From assembly GCA_963575745.1 (NCBI GenBank), contig CAUYUJ010005649.1, forward strand, positions 1-57,769: a DNA stretch of 57,769 bases, given 5' to 3'. Under the pieces are notes generated by a model, which saw only the letters and a list, made by a program, of their open reading frames with translations, did no database searches and was not told where the DNA came from. The position numbers and the translations under genes were made by a program. Positions 29,840 through 41,529 of the stretch are shown piece after piece. This DNA is from Prorocentrum cordatum (taxonomy: Eukaryota; Sar; Dinophyceae; Prorocentrales; Prorocentraceae). Within the stretch, counting starts at the first letter, position 1, and each line of letters begins with the position of its first letter.

Positions 29840-30490
29840 CGCTGTTGAATCCCACCAGCTCTCTGGGCGTAGGTGGTCTAACGAAACCTGTTCTCTCCTC
29901 TTCCACAACTCCCTTCTTCCCCTTCGGGGAGGGGTGTACCCCTCCCCCATACACCTTCCCAAGGGTCTGGATGGGAGGGGGACGGAGGTGTCATGGATTG
30001 TTGTGTTCGCCCAAGATGGTTCCAAGAGAGCCTCCGATGCTCCAAGATGGCCTCCAAGATAACTCAAGATAGCCGAAAAGTATTCAAAATAGATTCCGAC
30101 ATGCCTCCAAGATGGCCACAAGACGTCTCCAAGTGCTCTCGGAGCCACCCAAGGATACCCCCACCCAAGATTCCAAAATCTCTTGAACACGCAATGGAAA
30201 TCTAACAGTTGTGCCTATTCGCCTTTTCGCGCCCTGTCGGTTTCTGCGGCCTCAAGATGGCCCGATCTTGGCCCAAGAGAGCCCCAAGAGGGCCCCAAGA
30301 GACGGTTATGAGGGCTCTTGAGGTGCAGGCTAGACAAGGGACTCACACCAATTGGCCCCCAAGATGAACCCAAAAGGCACTCCAGAGTTCCAAAGGGACC
30401 CCCAAGAGGGACCCAAGAGGACCCCAAGACACGCGAGGGCCCAAGAGGGTCCCGAGAAAGCCCCAATAAGACCCCAAAAGGAAACCAAAA
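29840..30490 (+). repeat. CAAGA-array element, copy 5
   Basis: Head CTGGGCGTAGGTGGTCTAA, hairpin CCCCTTCGGGG (29919-29929), lead-in GGGACGGAGGTGTCATGG. Then come the first array, a core at 30190-30260 (GTGCCTATTCGCCTTTTCGC) and a second array to about 30480. It aligns with copy 4 plus the head at 24545-24619. Confidence 0.8.
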
Positions 30491-31190
30491 CGATCAGCTC
30501 TCATCGGCAGCGTTTCTGAATGGGTTGGTGGGGATACGCGAAACGGGGAGACTACAGAATCCAGAATTCAAACACATGGCTATGAAGCACGATCAAACAC
30601 AAAACCGCTGCGCCAATTGAGAAAGCTGCGCATATCTTGGCGCGAATACGGGAGACAGACAGACACACAAAGGCTAGCAAAGAACGCACGAAGCATATTA
30701 TCACTTACACGTATCTCGATTGGTGATATCCCAAATTCTCGCAGGCTGTGCGCAAACACTGACACCGGCATGCTTCCACCGACTGCTGTCTCAAAACGAC
30801 ATGTGCAAATGCTTGCCTTCTCGTCGGGAACAAGCCGCAACCTAATGTGGATTGATGTCTAGGACCAACTCTCGAGCCGTCCCTGATCCCTCCTGGCGCG
30901 CGGCGCATCAATAAGACTACTGCATCGATCGCTCCCTCAGCCATTGCCCAGTTTTGCCTGGCAACTCGTTCTTCGTCTAACAAAACCACCAAATCTGAAT
31001 TGAGGCATTGCCACGGCACTGTGGTGCGTCGCCCATGCTACAAGCTTGCATGGACGCGCGTATCCACGCACTACGATCTACCATTGAGTTCCGATCGACG
31101 AAGCACCCGAACACTACTCGCAGGCGTATGGGACGACCACAAAAATCTCCGAACGACAAAGAAGAGACCAAGGCTGGCAAGAACGACATG
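30491..31190. other. No gene recognised
   Basis: Lower-GC unique sequence with frames of up to about 100 codons on both strands. Minus frames such as FAHSLREFGISPIEIRVSDN look protein-like but are broken by stops and frame changes. It could be a decayed gene or element. Confidence 0.4.
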
Positions 31191-31194
31191 ATGG

Positions 31195-31360
31195 ATATAT
31201 AAATTTAGATATACACGCATATATAAACCAACACGCAGCAAAACAAACAAACAAACAAACAATCAATCATACATACATGCATACATACATGCATGCATCT
31301 ATATATATATATATATATATATACATACATACATACATACATACATACATACATACATGT
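31195..31360 (+). repeat. (TA)n and (CATA)n repeats
   Basis: AAAC repeats, TACATGCA words, about 12 TA dinucleotides, then about ten CATA tetranucleotides. Same at 48408-48573. Confidence 0.93.
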
Positions 31361-31439
31361 GTTGGAAACAACAAATTACTCCGACGGAAGGACCCCACAT
31401 GATAATATCTTTAGCTTGCATGGGGGTATCCTCCTGCCC

Positions 31440-32010
31440 CTTCCCTTCTCCCACCTACTCTTGCCTCCTCGTTCTCCTCCTGTCTGGTCCTCCTCCTGCC
31501 TCAACCCCTGCCTCTTCCTCCTCTTCTTGCCTCCTCCACCTCCTCCCCCTCCCCCTCGTTATGCTTCCTCCCCCCCATTCCCCCTGCCCCTCCTGCCTCC
31601 TGCCTCCTCCTCCTGCTCTCCCTCTCCCTTCTCCTCCTCCTCCTCCTCATCCCCTGTCCTCCTCCTCTCCCTCTCCCTCATCCGCTTCCTCCTCCTCCTC
31701 CTCCTCCTCCTCCTCCTCCTCCTCCTCCTCCTCCTCCTCGTTTCCATATTCTTCCCCCCTCCTCCCCCCCCCTCCTCCTCCTCCTCCTCCTCCTGCCTCC
31801 TCCTTAGGCCTCCTGCCCCCTCCTGGGGCCTCCTGGGGCCTCCTGGGGCCTCTTGGGGCCTCCTGGAGCCTTCTGGGCCTTCCGAGGCCTACTGGGGCCT
31901 CCTCGGGCATTCTTCCTCCTCCTTTTCCTCCTCGTCCTTCCTCCCCTCAGCCTCTTCCTCTTCCTGCTTTCCTGTCTCGTCCTGCATCATCCCTCCTCCT
32001 TTTCCTGGCA
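31440..32010 (+). repeat. (TCC)n and CCTCCTGGGG repeats
   Basis: TCC microsatellite with a short decamer array (CCTCCTGGGG, about 31805-31870). It differs by a few triplets from the contig C version at 48653-49226. Confidence 0.9.
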
Positions 32011-32144
32011 ATCCTCCTCCTCCTCGTCCTCGCGCGGAACACGACCCAGAGGAAACGCACGACGTGCGTCCCAGCCGATACGCGCCGGAGGACGACCCAG
32101 AGGGAGCGCGCGCCGGAGGATGACCCGGAGGAACCACGTGAGCT

Positions 32145-33465
32145 GCGGGACCCATAGGAAGGCTCCCGCCTGACGCGTCCTCACAATTCACTCACAGACG
32201 AGGGTCCCGCTTGATACTTCTTCCAAATTCAGACCTGAGGAGCCCAAAAGTGACGACGGTTACAAGAATCCGATGACCCGCTCGGATTAGTAACATGATC
32301 TGCGGGCCCCATAGGGAGGGGGTTCCCGCTTGAGACTTGCTTGCAATTCACTGACAAACGAGGCTCCCGCTTGATACTTCCTCCAAATTCAGACCTGAGG
32401 AGCCCAAAAGTGACGACAGTTACAGGAATCCGATGACCCGCTTGGATTAGTAACATGATCTGCGGGCCCCATAGGGAGGGGGCTCCCGCCTGAGACTTCC
32501 TCACAATTCACTCACAGACGAGGTTCCCGCTTGATACTTCCTCCAAATTCAGACCTGAGGAGCCCAAAAGTGACGACAGTTACAGGAATCCGATGACCCG
32601 CTCGGATTAATAACATGATCTGCGGGCCCCATATGGAGGGGGCTCCCGCCTGAGACTTCCTTACAATTCACTCACAGACGAGGCTCCCGCTTGATACTTC
32701 CTTCAAATTCAGACCTGAGGAGCCCAAAAGTGACGACAATTACAGGAATCCCCCCCCCCGAATGAACCCGCTAGGATGTATAAAACATGATCTGCGGGCC
32801 CATGGGTGAGGGGGCCCCGCCTGAGACCTCTCACAATTCACTCATTCCTCACAATTCACTTCACAGACGAGGCTCCGCCTGATACTTTCCTCAAATTCAA
32901 GCCTGAGGAGCCCAATGACGACAGTTACAGGAAATCCGAATGACCCGCTCGGATTTAGTAACATCGATCTGGGGACACTAGGGAGGGGGCTCCCGCATCT
33001 CTTGACGCGTCTCCACAATCATCACAGACTAGGGTCCCCGCTTGATTAAACTTTCTTCCAAATTCAGACCTGAGGAGCCCAAAAGTGACGACAGTTACAG
33101 GAATCCGATGACCCGCTCGGATTAGTAACATGATCTGCGGGCCCCATAGGGAGGGGGCTCCCGCCTGAGACTTGCTCGGAATTCACTCACAGACGAGGCT
33201 CCCGCCTGATACTTCCTCCAAATTCAGACCTGAGGAGCCCAAAAGTGACGACAGTTACAGGAATCCGATGACCCGCTCGGATTAGTAACATGATCTGCGG
33301 GCCCCATAGGGAGGGGGCTCCCGCCTGAGACTTCCTCGCAATTCACTCACAGACGAGGCTCCCGCTTGATACTTCCTCCAAATTCAGACCTGAGGAGCCC
33401 AAAAGTGACGACAGTTAGAGGAATCCGATGACCCGCTCGGATTAGTAACATGATCTGCGGGCCCC
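32145..33465 (+). repeat. 160 bp satellite, copy 1 (noisy)
   Basis: About eight units of 160 bp. Units carry CTGCGGGCCCCATAGGGAGG, GGCTCCCGCCTGAGACTTCC, TTGATACTTCCTCCAAATTC and CAAAAGTGACGACAGTTACA. Between 32.75 and 33.06 kb the units contain many small insertions absent from contig C, which is perfectly periodic there. Confidence 0.92.
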
Positions 33466-33590
33466 AATGATCGTTCGATGCCGATGATGGTGAGTGATCG
33501 TGCGATGGTGATGGTGATGCTGATGGTGATGATGATGATGAGTGGGGAGTGATGGTGATGGTGATGATGATGCGGAGGACGAAGCAAAGA
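33466..33590 (+). repeat. (GAT)n-like tract
   Basis: GATGGT/GATGAT triplets directly follow the last satellite unit. Same at 50650-50774. Confidence 0.8.
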
Positions 33591-34149
33591 GGAGCAGAGG
33601 AGAGGGAGGAGGACGAGAGATCCTGCGCGGAGGATGCGCAGAGAAAACAAGAACCCCACTTAGGATGTGGGGAACAAGGAATCAGCATGACATCATGTAG
33701 CAATAGCAACAAACAATTTAACACTGATCGTTCCTACCTGCTCGCGTGCCATTCTAAACCGCCCTATTCGTATTCGATCGTAACCCCATTGGGCGTATAT
33801 CTTCCTAACCTGCCACGCGCGTGTACCGCAACCCCTGAAACAGGAGCATGGGGGACGGATGGAAAAAGGGCAGGGGAAAGGATGGAGTACGAGAGAAAGT
33901 AGCACGAGGGGAGCCAGAGCAAAAAAACACGTGGTAGAACCAGACGGGCAGATCGAGCGGACCGGCGGGTCGGGAAGGCGGGCCCAGGCGACCAAATCGA
34001 GAAGGCGGGTTGCTGAAGCGTAAATCCTGCATGAATCATGGTGGAATCTCGAACGATAACGCGATTCTCAAGTACATGAGTTTTACTAATACATTCGGAG
34101 GAAGCAGATTATATACATACACACACACACAGACATACATACATATATC

Positions 34150-34225
34150 CTGGCGAAACACTCAACCATTTGCAATTGTGGGTACCGAAATTGTGGATAT
34201 CTTCTTCGGTGAAGCTCCCCAACAC
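34150..34225 (-). repeat. Dispersed 70 bp sequence, minus copy
   Basis: Inverted counterpart of 14307-14390. On the minus strand it reads HRRRYPQFRYPQLQMV. It sits in AT-richer sequence with a (CA)n/(CATA)n tract alongside. Repeated at 51334-51409. Confidence 0.55.
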
Positions 34226-34543
34226 CTGCAAATGATAACATGGAAAATGAAGACCTTGTACATGCAAACAATATCCAAAAAAATGATGCCGAAAAAATGT
34301 GCCCGAAGAAAACGTAAATTTGAGCAGCATGTCATCCAATATCAATCGAAATTAATACAGAGCCAGCCCATAAAAATTCAGACATTCTCTGCTCGAACGA
34401 TGGCAAAAAATCTTGGTGGGTAAATGTAAGAATTGTGCAAAATGCACACTTGCTTACGCATTTTGTTACAGGAAGAATAAACACGAAATGACAGACTTGG
34501 ATATTGCGAGAATGAGAGAGATGCAAAGCATGCTAAACTTCAG

Positions 34544-34582
34544 TTCGTAGCCATTTGGGCTCAAGAGCAATTGCGGTTCAAG
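34544..34582 (+). other. Relict dinoflagellate spliced leader (double)
   Basis: Positions 34544-34565 match the 22 nt dinoflagellate spliced-leader exon at 20 positions, with differences at leader positions 2 and 14. The invariant parts read CGTAGCCATTT and GGCTCAAG. Directly after, 34567-34582 (GCAATTGCGGTTCAAG) matches the last 16 nt of the leader at 12 positions. A full leader followed by a truncated one is what repeated trans-splicing and genomic re-insertion of cDNA leaves behind. The plus orientation predicts a gene to the right. Confidence 0.8.
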
Positions 34583-34689
34583 AGCACTTCCGGTTGCTCT
34601 AGCTTTGGGCTTGCGCTCCCCGCGCGTGGCGCTTGTGATTTGTGTGAACTCCGGGCGAAATAAGATTGCACGCGAATCTCAGAATCAAC

Positions 34690-34962
34690 ATGTCGGGCGC
34701 ATCGCCAGTGCTCGGCAGCCTCGTGGAGCGTCTGCGTCGCCCACGCTGGGGCCGCCTCGAGACGCTGGCCGGCGTGCGACACTCCCACGCTCGCGGGGAA
34801 AGTCAAGGGCCCGCGGAAGTCCCCCGCTGCTCTCGGGGACCCTGCAGGGCCCGACAGCGGGCCCCCTGGGGCCGCCGTCAAGACGACTCGGGATGGAACG
34901 CTTGGTCCCGTGGAAAGCCCTGGGCTGAAGGGCACCGAGAGTGGGGGCCTGGCTCACCGTAG
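34690..34962 (+). CDS. Hypothetical protein downstream of relict spliced leader
   Basis: First plausible ATG 108 nt after the double leader relict, in a frame of 90 codons. It starts MSGASPVLGSLVERLRRPRW and GRLETLAG with GC-rich third positions and an amphipathic, basic N-terminus. After about residue 28 the composition turns to Arg/Ser/Gly/Pro, as if an intron began near GCCG|GCGTGC (a GC donor, allowed in dinoflagellates). The true product may therefore be a short first exon joined to unseen ones. The frame also has an in-frame Met eight codons upstream (34666). Function unknown. It points toward, and is convergent with, the RCC1-like gene. Confidence 0.4.
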   Translation: MSGASPVLGSLVERLRRPRWGRLETLAGVRHSHARGESQGPAEVPRCSRGPCRARQRAPWGRRQDDSGWNAWSRGKPWAEGHREWGPGSP

Positions 34963-35162
34963 GGGGATAGCATCGACCTGGACTCGGCGACGCATCGTGG
35001 AGAGATCCGCACTAGGCCCCGACAGCGAAGCTCCGCGTTCCTGGGCTTAGGGGCAACGAGGGTGGGGACCTGGCTCACCTTAGGGGGATAACATCGACCT
35101 GGACTCGGCGACACATCGCGGAGAGATCCGCCCTAGGCCCCGATAGCGAAACCCCAGCATCC
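34921..35162 (+). repeat. 121 bp tandem duplication
   Basis: Two units, starting at 34921 and 35042, share TGGCTCACC, TAGGGGGATA, CATCGACCTGGACTCGGCGA and GAGAGATCCGC..TAGGCCCCGA with about a dozen differences. Confidence 0.85.
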
Positions 35163-35450
35163 CGTCGGCGTGGAATGGGCGACTGAAGGTCGATGCATCC
35201 CCCCCCTGAGCCTACCCCCCAAGCGTGTCTTCCGTCGCCTGGCTCGCGGGTCTCCAGCGGCCGTCGGGTACCATCCGGGCACCCTCGGACGCCTCTCGGC
35301 TAGGCGCAGCTGCTGGTACGCATCCCGAGGCTGGAACGTGCCGAGGACCCACAAAAGCATCCCCCCCTCGAGCCTACTTATACCCCCACCTGACGTTACC
35401 CCTGGATGACGCCCTGGGGCCCAAGACGAAGCACGGCGGCGACCCGATGT

Positions 35451-36892
35451 CTACAACGCGAAGGCGTCCGCGACGGTCTCGCCCGCCGAGGCCCCGCTCA
35501 GGAGCCGTCCGCCTGGCAGGGCGGCGTCGGCGCGGCCGAGCCCGGGGTCCAGCCTGCCCGCGCCCAGCTCGCCCGCCAGCCAGTCGCGCACGCCAGCGAG
35601 AGGCGCGCCAGGCGCCGCCCGCACCCAGCAGCGCTCCACCCCGCCCAGGGTCAGGAAGCGCACCTCGCCAGGAAAGAAACGGATCCTCCAGCTTTCCGCT
35701 GTGACTTTCGCCTCCCCAGGCCCCCCGCGCGCCCCAGGGCTGTCAGAAAACGGCTCAGGATGAAAGTCTGCTCCACCGGGGGACGGCCTGGGCCCCGGGG
35801 TCCAGGACCAGTTCCCCTCGGGACCCGTTCCCTTCATGCCAAGCACCGCGCCACCGTCCAGCGACGCCTGCAGGAGCAGCGTCGCGCCGACGAGCAGGCG
35901 CGCGGTGTACGTCAGGCCACCGTCCAGCGCCAGCACGTTGCACTGGCCAGCGTAATTCAGGCCGAAGGCCACGGCCGTGCCGTCGCTCCTGAGCAGCGCC
36001 GTGTGTTCACGTCCCGCAGCGACCTGCGTGTAGCTCAGGCCACCGTCCAGCGCCGGCACGTTGCACTGGCCAGAGCGATTCCCGCCGAAGGCCACGGCCG
36101 TGCCGTCGCTCCTGAGCAGCGCCGTGTGTTCACGTCCCGCAGCGACCTGCGTGTAGCTCAGGCCACCGTCCAGCGCCGGCACGTTGCACTGGCCAGAGCG
36201 ATTCCCGCCGAAGGCCACGGCCGTGCCGTCGCTCCTGAGCAGCGCCGTGTGTTCACGTCCCGCAGCGACCTGCGTGTAGCTCAGGCCACCGGTGTGCGCT
36301 GCACGTTGCACTGGCGGGCGTGATTCCCAGCCGGAAGGCCACGGCCGTGCCGTGCGCTCTATGAGCAGCCGCCGTGTGTCACGTTCCCGCAGCGACCTGC
36401 GTGTAGCTAGGCCACCGTCCAGCGCGGCACGTTGCACTGGACGCCGTTGATTCCAGCCGAAGGCCACGGCCCGTGCCGTCGCTACTGAGCAGCGCCGGTG
36501 GGCACGTTCCCGCAGCGACCTCCGTGTAGCTCAGGCCACCGTCCAGCGCCGGCCACGTTGCACCGGCGGCGCCATTCCCGCCGAAGGCCCACGGGCGTTG
36601 CCGTCGCTCATGAGCAGCGCCGTGTGCCCCCTCCCGCAGGCAACTGGGTGTAGCTCAGGCCACCGTCCAGCGCCGGCACGTTGCACTGGCCGCCGTGATT
36701 CCAGCCGAAGGCCACGGCCGTGCCGTCGCTCCTGAGCAGCGCCGTGTGGGCACTTCCCGCGGCGACCTGCGTGTAGCTCAGGCCACCGTCCAGCGCCGGC
36801 ACGTTGCACTGGCCGGCGCGATTCGCGCCGGAGGCCACGGCCGTGCCGTCGCTCCTGAGCAGCGCCGTGTGAAGGTATCCCGCGGCGACCAT
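35451..36892 (-). pseudogene. RCC1-like gene, frameshifted version
   Basis: Counterpart of 52635-54071. The start and first two to three repeat units (36892 to about 36645) and the last three units plus C-terminal part (about 36285 to 35451) are intact. In between, several single-base insertions and losses break the frame, giving a net gain of 5 bp. Contig C keeps a perfect frame through the same eight units, so this is more likely poor consensus in contig B than biological decay. Confidence 0.85.
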
Positions 36893-37279
36893 TCGTGGGC
36901 GCGGTCGGGAGGCCCGAGGGCCTGCGGACGGGGAGCGCGCGCGGGCTCCTGGGAGCGCTCGGGGCTCCCGGGGGGGCCGCGGCTCGAGCCGGAACGACAG
37001 GCGGGCAGAGGGGCGGCCCACGGGGCCCTCGCGCCTGGAGGCCTGGAGGCACCTGCGTGCCCGCGCCCCGCGATGCGCGAGGCGCGGCTCTCGCCGCCCC
37101 CCGCCGAGTGGCCGTGAGGCACCCTGGGGCACCCTGCCGGCGCCGGCCCCGCGCGCGCGGAGGGCCACGCGACGCGCGCGAGGCCGCGCGCGGGACTTCC
37201 TTGCGCCCTCGCGCCGTCCCCTCTCCAACGGGTAAAGCGACTCGTAGAGCTTCCCTAAAAGCGTTAGCGGCGAAGCTAG

Positions 37280-37669
37280 AAGAGTAATTCCCTGGTCTGC
37301 TAACAGACCTAGGTCTGCACAACTATTTGTATTCCACCGATTTTTTCTGAGATGATGATGAGTTTCTTCACTTAGCTCAAGCTTCAGATGAGCTGGAGAA
37401 CTCGTTGGCACAACAATTGGCAGGAACTCATCAGACGCAATAGTCTGAAGTATCTAGACGCCTGAATTCGGTTTGCTACTAGCACAAAAACAGGACAACT
37501 ATTCGTACTCAGATTTTTGTTTGGGAGATGGAATTGTTTTTCTCGACTTAACTAGAGCTGCAAATAAGCTACAGAGCTCTTCGGCACAACAACTGGAAGG
37601 AAATCATCAAGCGCGCTGGTTAAAAGTATCTAGACGCCTGAAATCAGTCTGCTATTAGTGCGCGGGCTG
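37280..37669 (+). repeat. 176 bp tandem repeat, two units
   Basis: TCTAGACGCCTGAA recurs at 37453 and 37629 (176 bp). Units share GAGATG..GTTTTTCTCGACTTA, GCACAACAA..GGAAGGAA and AAGTATCTAGACGCCTGAA. Contig B ends inside this array at the second gap; contig C continues it. Confidence 0.8.
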
Positions 37670-37769
37670 NNNNNNNNNNNNNNNNNNNNNNNNNNNNNNN
37701 NNNNNNNNNNNNNNNNNNNNNNNNNNNNNNNNNNNNNNNNNNNNNNNNNNNNNNNNNNNNNNNNNNNNN
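37670..37769. other. Assembly gap (100 N)
   Basis: Exactly 100 N. The base before it (37669) corresponds to 54848, immediately before a C/A homopolymer pair in contig C. The base after it starts the same (CAT)n tract that follows the first gap. Confidence 0.98.
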
Positions 37770-37839
37770 CATCATCATCATCCTCATCCTCATCATCCTC
37801 ATCAGCATCATCATCAGCAGCATCATCATCATCATCATT

Positions 37840-37873
<34 letters not shown>

Positions 37874-38080
37874 GCATCAGCATCAGCATCATCAACATCC
37901 TCATCCTCATCATCAGCAGCATCATCGTCATCATCATCATCAGCAGCAGCATCATCAGCAGCATCATCATCATCATCCTGTTCCTGCTCCTCCTCCTCAT
38001 CATCCTCCTTGTTCTCCCCCCCTCTTCCTCCTCGTCATCCTCCTCCATTCCTTATCCTCACAAACAATCCATCCCTGTCG

Positions 38081-38803
38081 CAACCCTGGGCCAGTCGGAA
38101 GGGTGGGCTGGGCGTTTCGCCTGAGACTTCCTGACCATGTATGTTCCTGAAGCTTAGAAAATGGCAACAGCTTCACAGACGGAGGGCGGGCCACTTCCAA
38201 ACTGTGGCTCTCGCCTTGGCGCCGCGCACATCTCGTTCGAAAAAACTGCAGAAGGTTCACGGATTGAGGGCGGGCCGTTTTCAGAATGTGGCTCTCGCCT
38301 GAGCGCCGCGCACACCCGTCTTTAAAAATTGCATGAACGTCAAAGGTTGAAGGCGGCTCCTTTTCAACATGTGGCTGTCGCCTTAGCGCCAGGCACATTC
38401 GCCTTAAAATGTGTAAGAGTCTTACGGGTTGAAGGCGGCTCCTTTTCAAAAAGTGGTTCTCTCCTTAGCGCCGTGCACTTTTCGTCACCAGAAGAAGTGT
38501 TTTCGAAGGGTTCAGGACTTCCAGGGCGCAGCAGTTATGCTGATTCGCGGCGGTGTGGTCCCAGGAACGGCGTGCTGGCACGATTCAGGACCGTGAAGAC
38601 ACAAGAAACAAGTTTACTCGTGGCGTTGGAAGCCTGAGAACGGTGCTTTGGAAGGCTTCAAGATCTTCAAACGGCTGTCTCCCAACGGGGCACCCTCCTC
38701 AGTGGAAATGAATCCTTGTAGAAGCCTATGAAGAGGGAGCTTGGAGGGAGGATGTATTCCAACATCGTCAATGAGTCTTGGGTCTACACTGGTCCTCCTC
38801 CTC
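38081..38803 (+). repeat. Interspersed element E, copy 2 (contig C)
   Basis: Equivalent of 20388-21110, same 82 bp inner units. No difference was noticed. Confidence 0.8.
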
Positions 38804-38941
38804 CTCCTTACGCCAGTGCCCCCTGGCACGTCAAGGCGTGGAAGAATGCCAAAGTCTGTATGGTAGGGTTGTTGTGGAATTCCAACCAGGGACCGCCTCT
38901 CCCTCTACTCGCGAATTGTGGCGTAGATCCCCCCTGCTCAC

Positions 38942-39203
38942 TGAGGCCACTTCCCTCGGGCCGGCTCGAGGATGGTGCACGTCCCGCACTGCCGCTAATG
39001 CCTAACTCCCCCCTCCACGCGTGCCCTCTCGAGGGTGCTGCACTCCCCGCATGGCAGCTAATGCCTGGACCCCCCTTCCACGCGTGTCCGCTCGAGGATG
39101 CTGCACTTCCCGCATGGCAGCTAATGCCTGAACCCTCGTTCCACGCGTGCCCGCTCCAGGACCGTGCGCCTCCCGCATTCACAGGCGCTGCTCCCAAGCG
39201 CTC
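38942..39203 (+). repeat. 63 bp tandem repeat (contig C)
   Basis: Equivalent of 21249-21510; spacing of CACGCGTG is again 63 bp. Confidence 0.75.
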
Positions 39204-39252
39204 CAGGGCCTCCCAAGAAACGATCCCTTGTTAAAAAACGATGGATATGCGT

Positions 39253-39768
39253 CCCGAGCTCCCAAGGTGGCCCATGCAGACAACCAAGGACACCCAGATG
39301 GCCAAAGATGTCTCGAAGACGGCCCAAGATGACCCCAACGCGGTCGGATATTGTTTCAAGTCGGCCCAAGATGCCTCCATGAGGGCCAAAAAATGGCCAT
39401 AAGAGGACCTCCAACAGGGCCCGAAGAAACCACAATCATTGATTGCCAATGTTTTTTGCATGATTTAAACATTCTCGCCTTTTCGGTCTGCCGTCAGCTC
39501 AAGACGGCCCAAGAGGACTCCACGATGGCCTAAGAGGCATCCAAGATGGCCTGAAGGCGGCCCAAGAGGGCTTCCCGTGGGACCCAAGACGGCCTGAGAA
39601 GGCCCTTCGACGGTCCAAGGCGGCGCCAAGACGGCCCCCAGATACCCACCATTCAGCCAAGAGGGCCACAAGACAGTGCAATAAAGCCCGAAGTCCATGA
39701 GGGCCCCAAGGGACCCCCAGGACTGCCTCACAGGAGGCCAAGATAACCAAAAGACAGCCAAAGCGAGT
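39253..39768 (+). repeat. CAAGA-array element, copy 3 (contig C)
   Basis: Equivalent of 21560-22075 with the same TTCTCGCCTTTTCG core. Confidence 0.75.
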
Positions 39769-39821
39769 CTCATCATCATCATCAACAACATCATCATCAT
39801 CATCAGCAGCAGCATCATCAG

Positions 39822-39853
<32 letters not shown>

Positions 39854-39996
39854 ACATCATCATCATCAGTATTATCATCATCATCATCAACAACAACAAT
39901 CACATCATCATCAAACATCAGCAGCAGCATCAGCATCACCATCCTGATCATCATCAGCAGCAGAAGCATCAGCATCATCACCATCATCATCATCAT

Positions 39997-40028
<32 letters not shown>

Positions 40029-40393
40029 CAATCACAATCACCATCACCATCTCCATCACCGTCACCGTCGTCGCCGTCGTCATCATCACCATGATCATCC
40101 TCATTATCATCATCCTCAAACCCATAATCACCATCACCACCACCGTCATCGTCAGCATCATCAACGTCCTAGTCGTCGTCATCCTCATCAACACACTCAT
40201 CATCACCATCATCACCATCAGCACCATCAATCGCATCAAAAGCATCATCATCATCATCAGCATCATCATCATCATCATCATCATCAGCATTGCCCTCACC
40301 ATCACAATCATTGTCGTCATCATCGTCGTCCTGATCCTCATCCTCATCCTCATCATCATAATCATCATCACGCCCATCATATTCATAATCGTC
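39769..40393 (+). repeat. (CAT)n microsatellite (contig C)
   Basis: Equivalent of 22076-22700. The offset is unchanged on both sides, so its length is the same. Confidence 0.92.
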
Positions 40394-40540
40394 AGCATCC
40401 TCAACACGGCGCTCCCAAACCTGGAAACAAGACGTGTCACACGTGACGGCTTCCCGTGCCCCCTCGAACAATCGCCACCAAGAATGTTGGGCTGACACGG
40501 TGGCGGGACTTGCCGCAGGCAGCCAGATAACTCCTCCCTG

Positions 40541-41098
40541 CCGCACCCCGAGACTTGTCGGTAGGGCGGGCCGGGCGTTTCGGCTGAGACTTCCTCACTA
40601 TGTATGATCCTTAGGTTGAAAATGTTCAACAGCTCCACAGATGGAGGGCGGGTGGTTTTCAAAATGTGGCTCCCGCCTTTGCGCCGCGCACATACGTCTT
40701 CAAAGTTTGCAGGTGTTTCACGGATGGAGGGCGGGCCGTTTTCAAAATGTGGCAATCGCCTTGCCGCCGCGCACGTTTGTCTTTTCAAAGCTTGCAAGAT
40801 GGAGGGCAGCAACGTTGCAAAATGTGGCTCTCGCCTTAGCGCCGCTCACATTCGCCTTGAAAATTTCACCGTTGGAAGGCGGTCCCTTTTCAAACGTCCA
40901 GACGCAACAATAACGTTGACTCGCGTCGTTGAAGTCCCAGGACTGGTTTTCTGGCACGGTTCAGGAGTTTCAAACGGTTGTCTTCCACCGGGACACTTCC
41001 CTCAGTGAAAATGAACCCTTGCAGGGACCTATGGAGAGGTAATTTGGAGGAAGGGCTGATTGCAACATCGTTGATGCCCCTTGGGTTTACATTGGTCC
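40541..41098 (+). repeat. Interspersed element E, copy 3 (contig C)
   Basis: Equivalent of 22848-23405. Confidence 0.8.
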
Positions 41099-41127
41099 TC
41101 CTCCTCGTCCTCCTCCTCCTCTTCCTC

Positions 41128-41529
41128 CTACTGCTCCTGCTTGCTCTCTTGCTCAGGCGATGTGCTGCTTCCTTCCCCCGACACTCCGCGCCACCTTTCT
41201 CTTCCCACTGGCGCCCCCTCCTTGAAGGCACAGAGGAGTATGCGAGAGACTTCCCGCCGAGCAACACCTTGACGAGCTGTGTTGCCAGAATCGACGGGGG
41301 CCACCGAGAGCCAACCAAAAAACCGTAGAAGAAGCACGCTGGTGGCAGCAAAGGTGCTGATCACGGTCGCGATTCTGATGATATGGCGATGGCTATGACG
41401 GTGTCCCTGCCTCGCAACAAACCGTGGCTCGCGCGCGGGAGACGTGGCAGCGTTGACAACAAGGGCGTGCGAGGCATGCCGCCGCAGCAAGTTGTGGAGC
41501 GCCATAGGACGGGCGATAACGATGGCCAT
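41128..41529 (-). CDS. Hypothetical 133-residue ORF (contig C)
   Basis: Same frame as 23435-23836: basic N-terminal half, one hydrophobic segment (ISTFAATSVLLLRFFGWLSV), and a doubtful C-terminus from the microsatellite of element E. Both copies being intact says little, because they are probably the same locus. Confidence 0.25.
   Translation of the reverse strand: MAIVIARPMALHNLLRRHASHALVVNAATSPAREPRFVARQGHRHSHRHIIRIATVISTFAATSVLLLRFFGWLSVAPVDSGNTARQGVARREVSRILLCAFKEGAPVGRERWRGVSGEGSSTSPEQESKQEQ

Noticed and set aside
30580-31190. Decayed transposon or integrase gene
   Set aside because: Peptides in several frames look protein-like, but no catalytic motif or consistent frame could be identified, so no function is assigned.
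35220-35345. Minus-strand exon (TFQPRDAYQQLRLAERRPRV)
   Set aside because: The frame is protein-like, but no splice border or link to the RCC1-like gene was found, and the plus frames are equally open.
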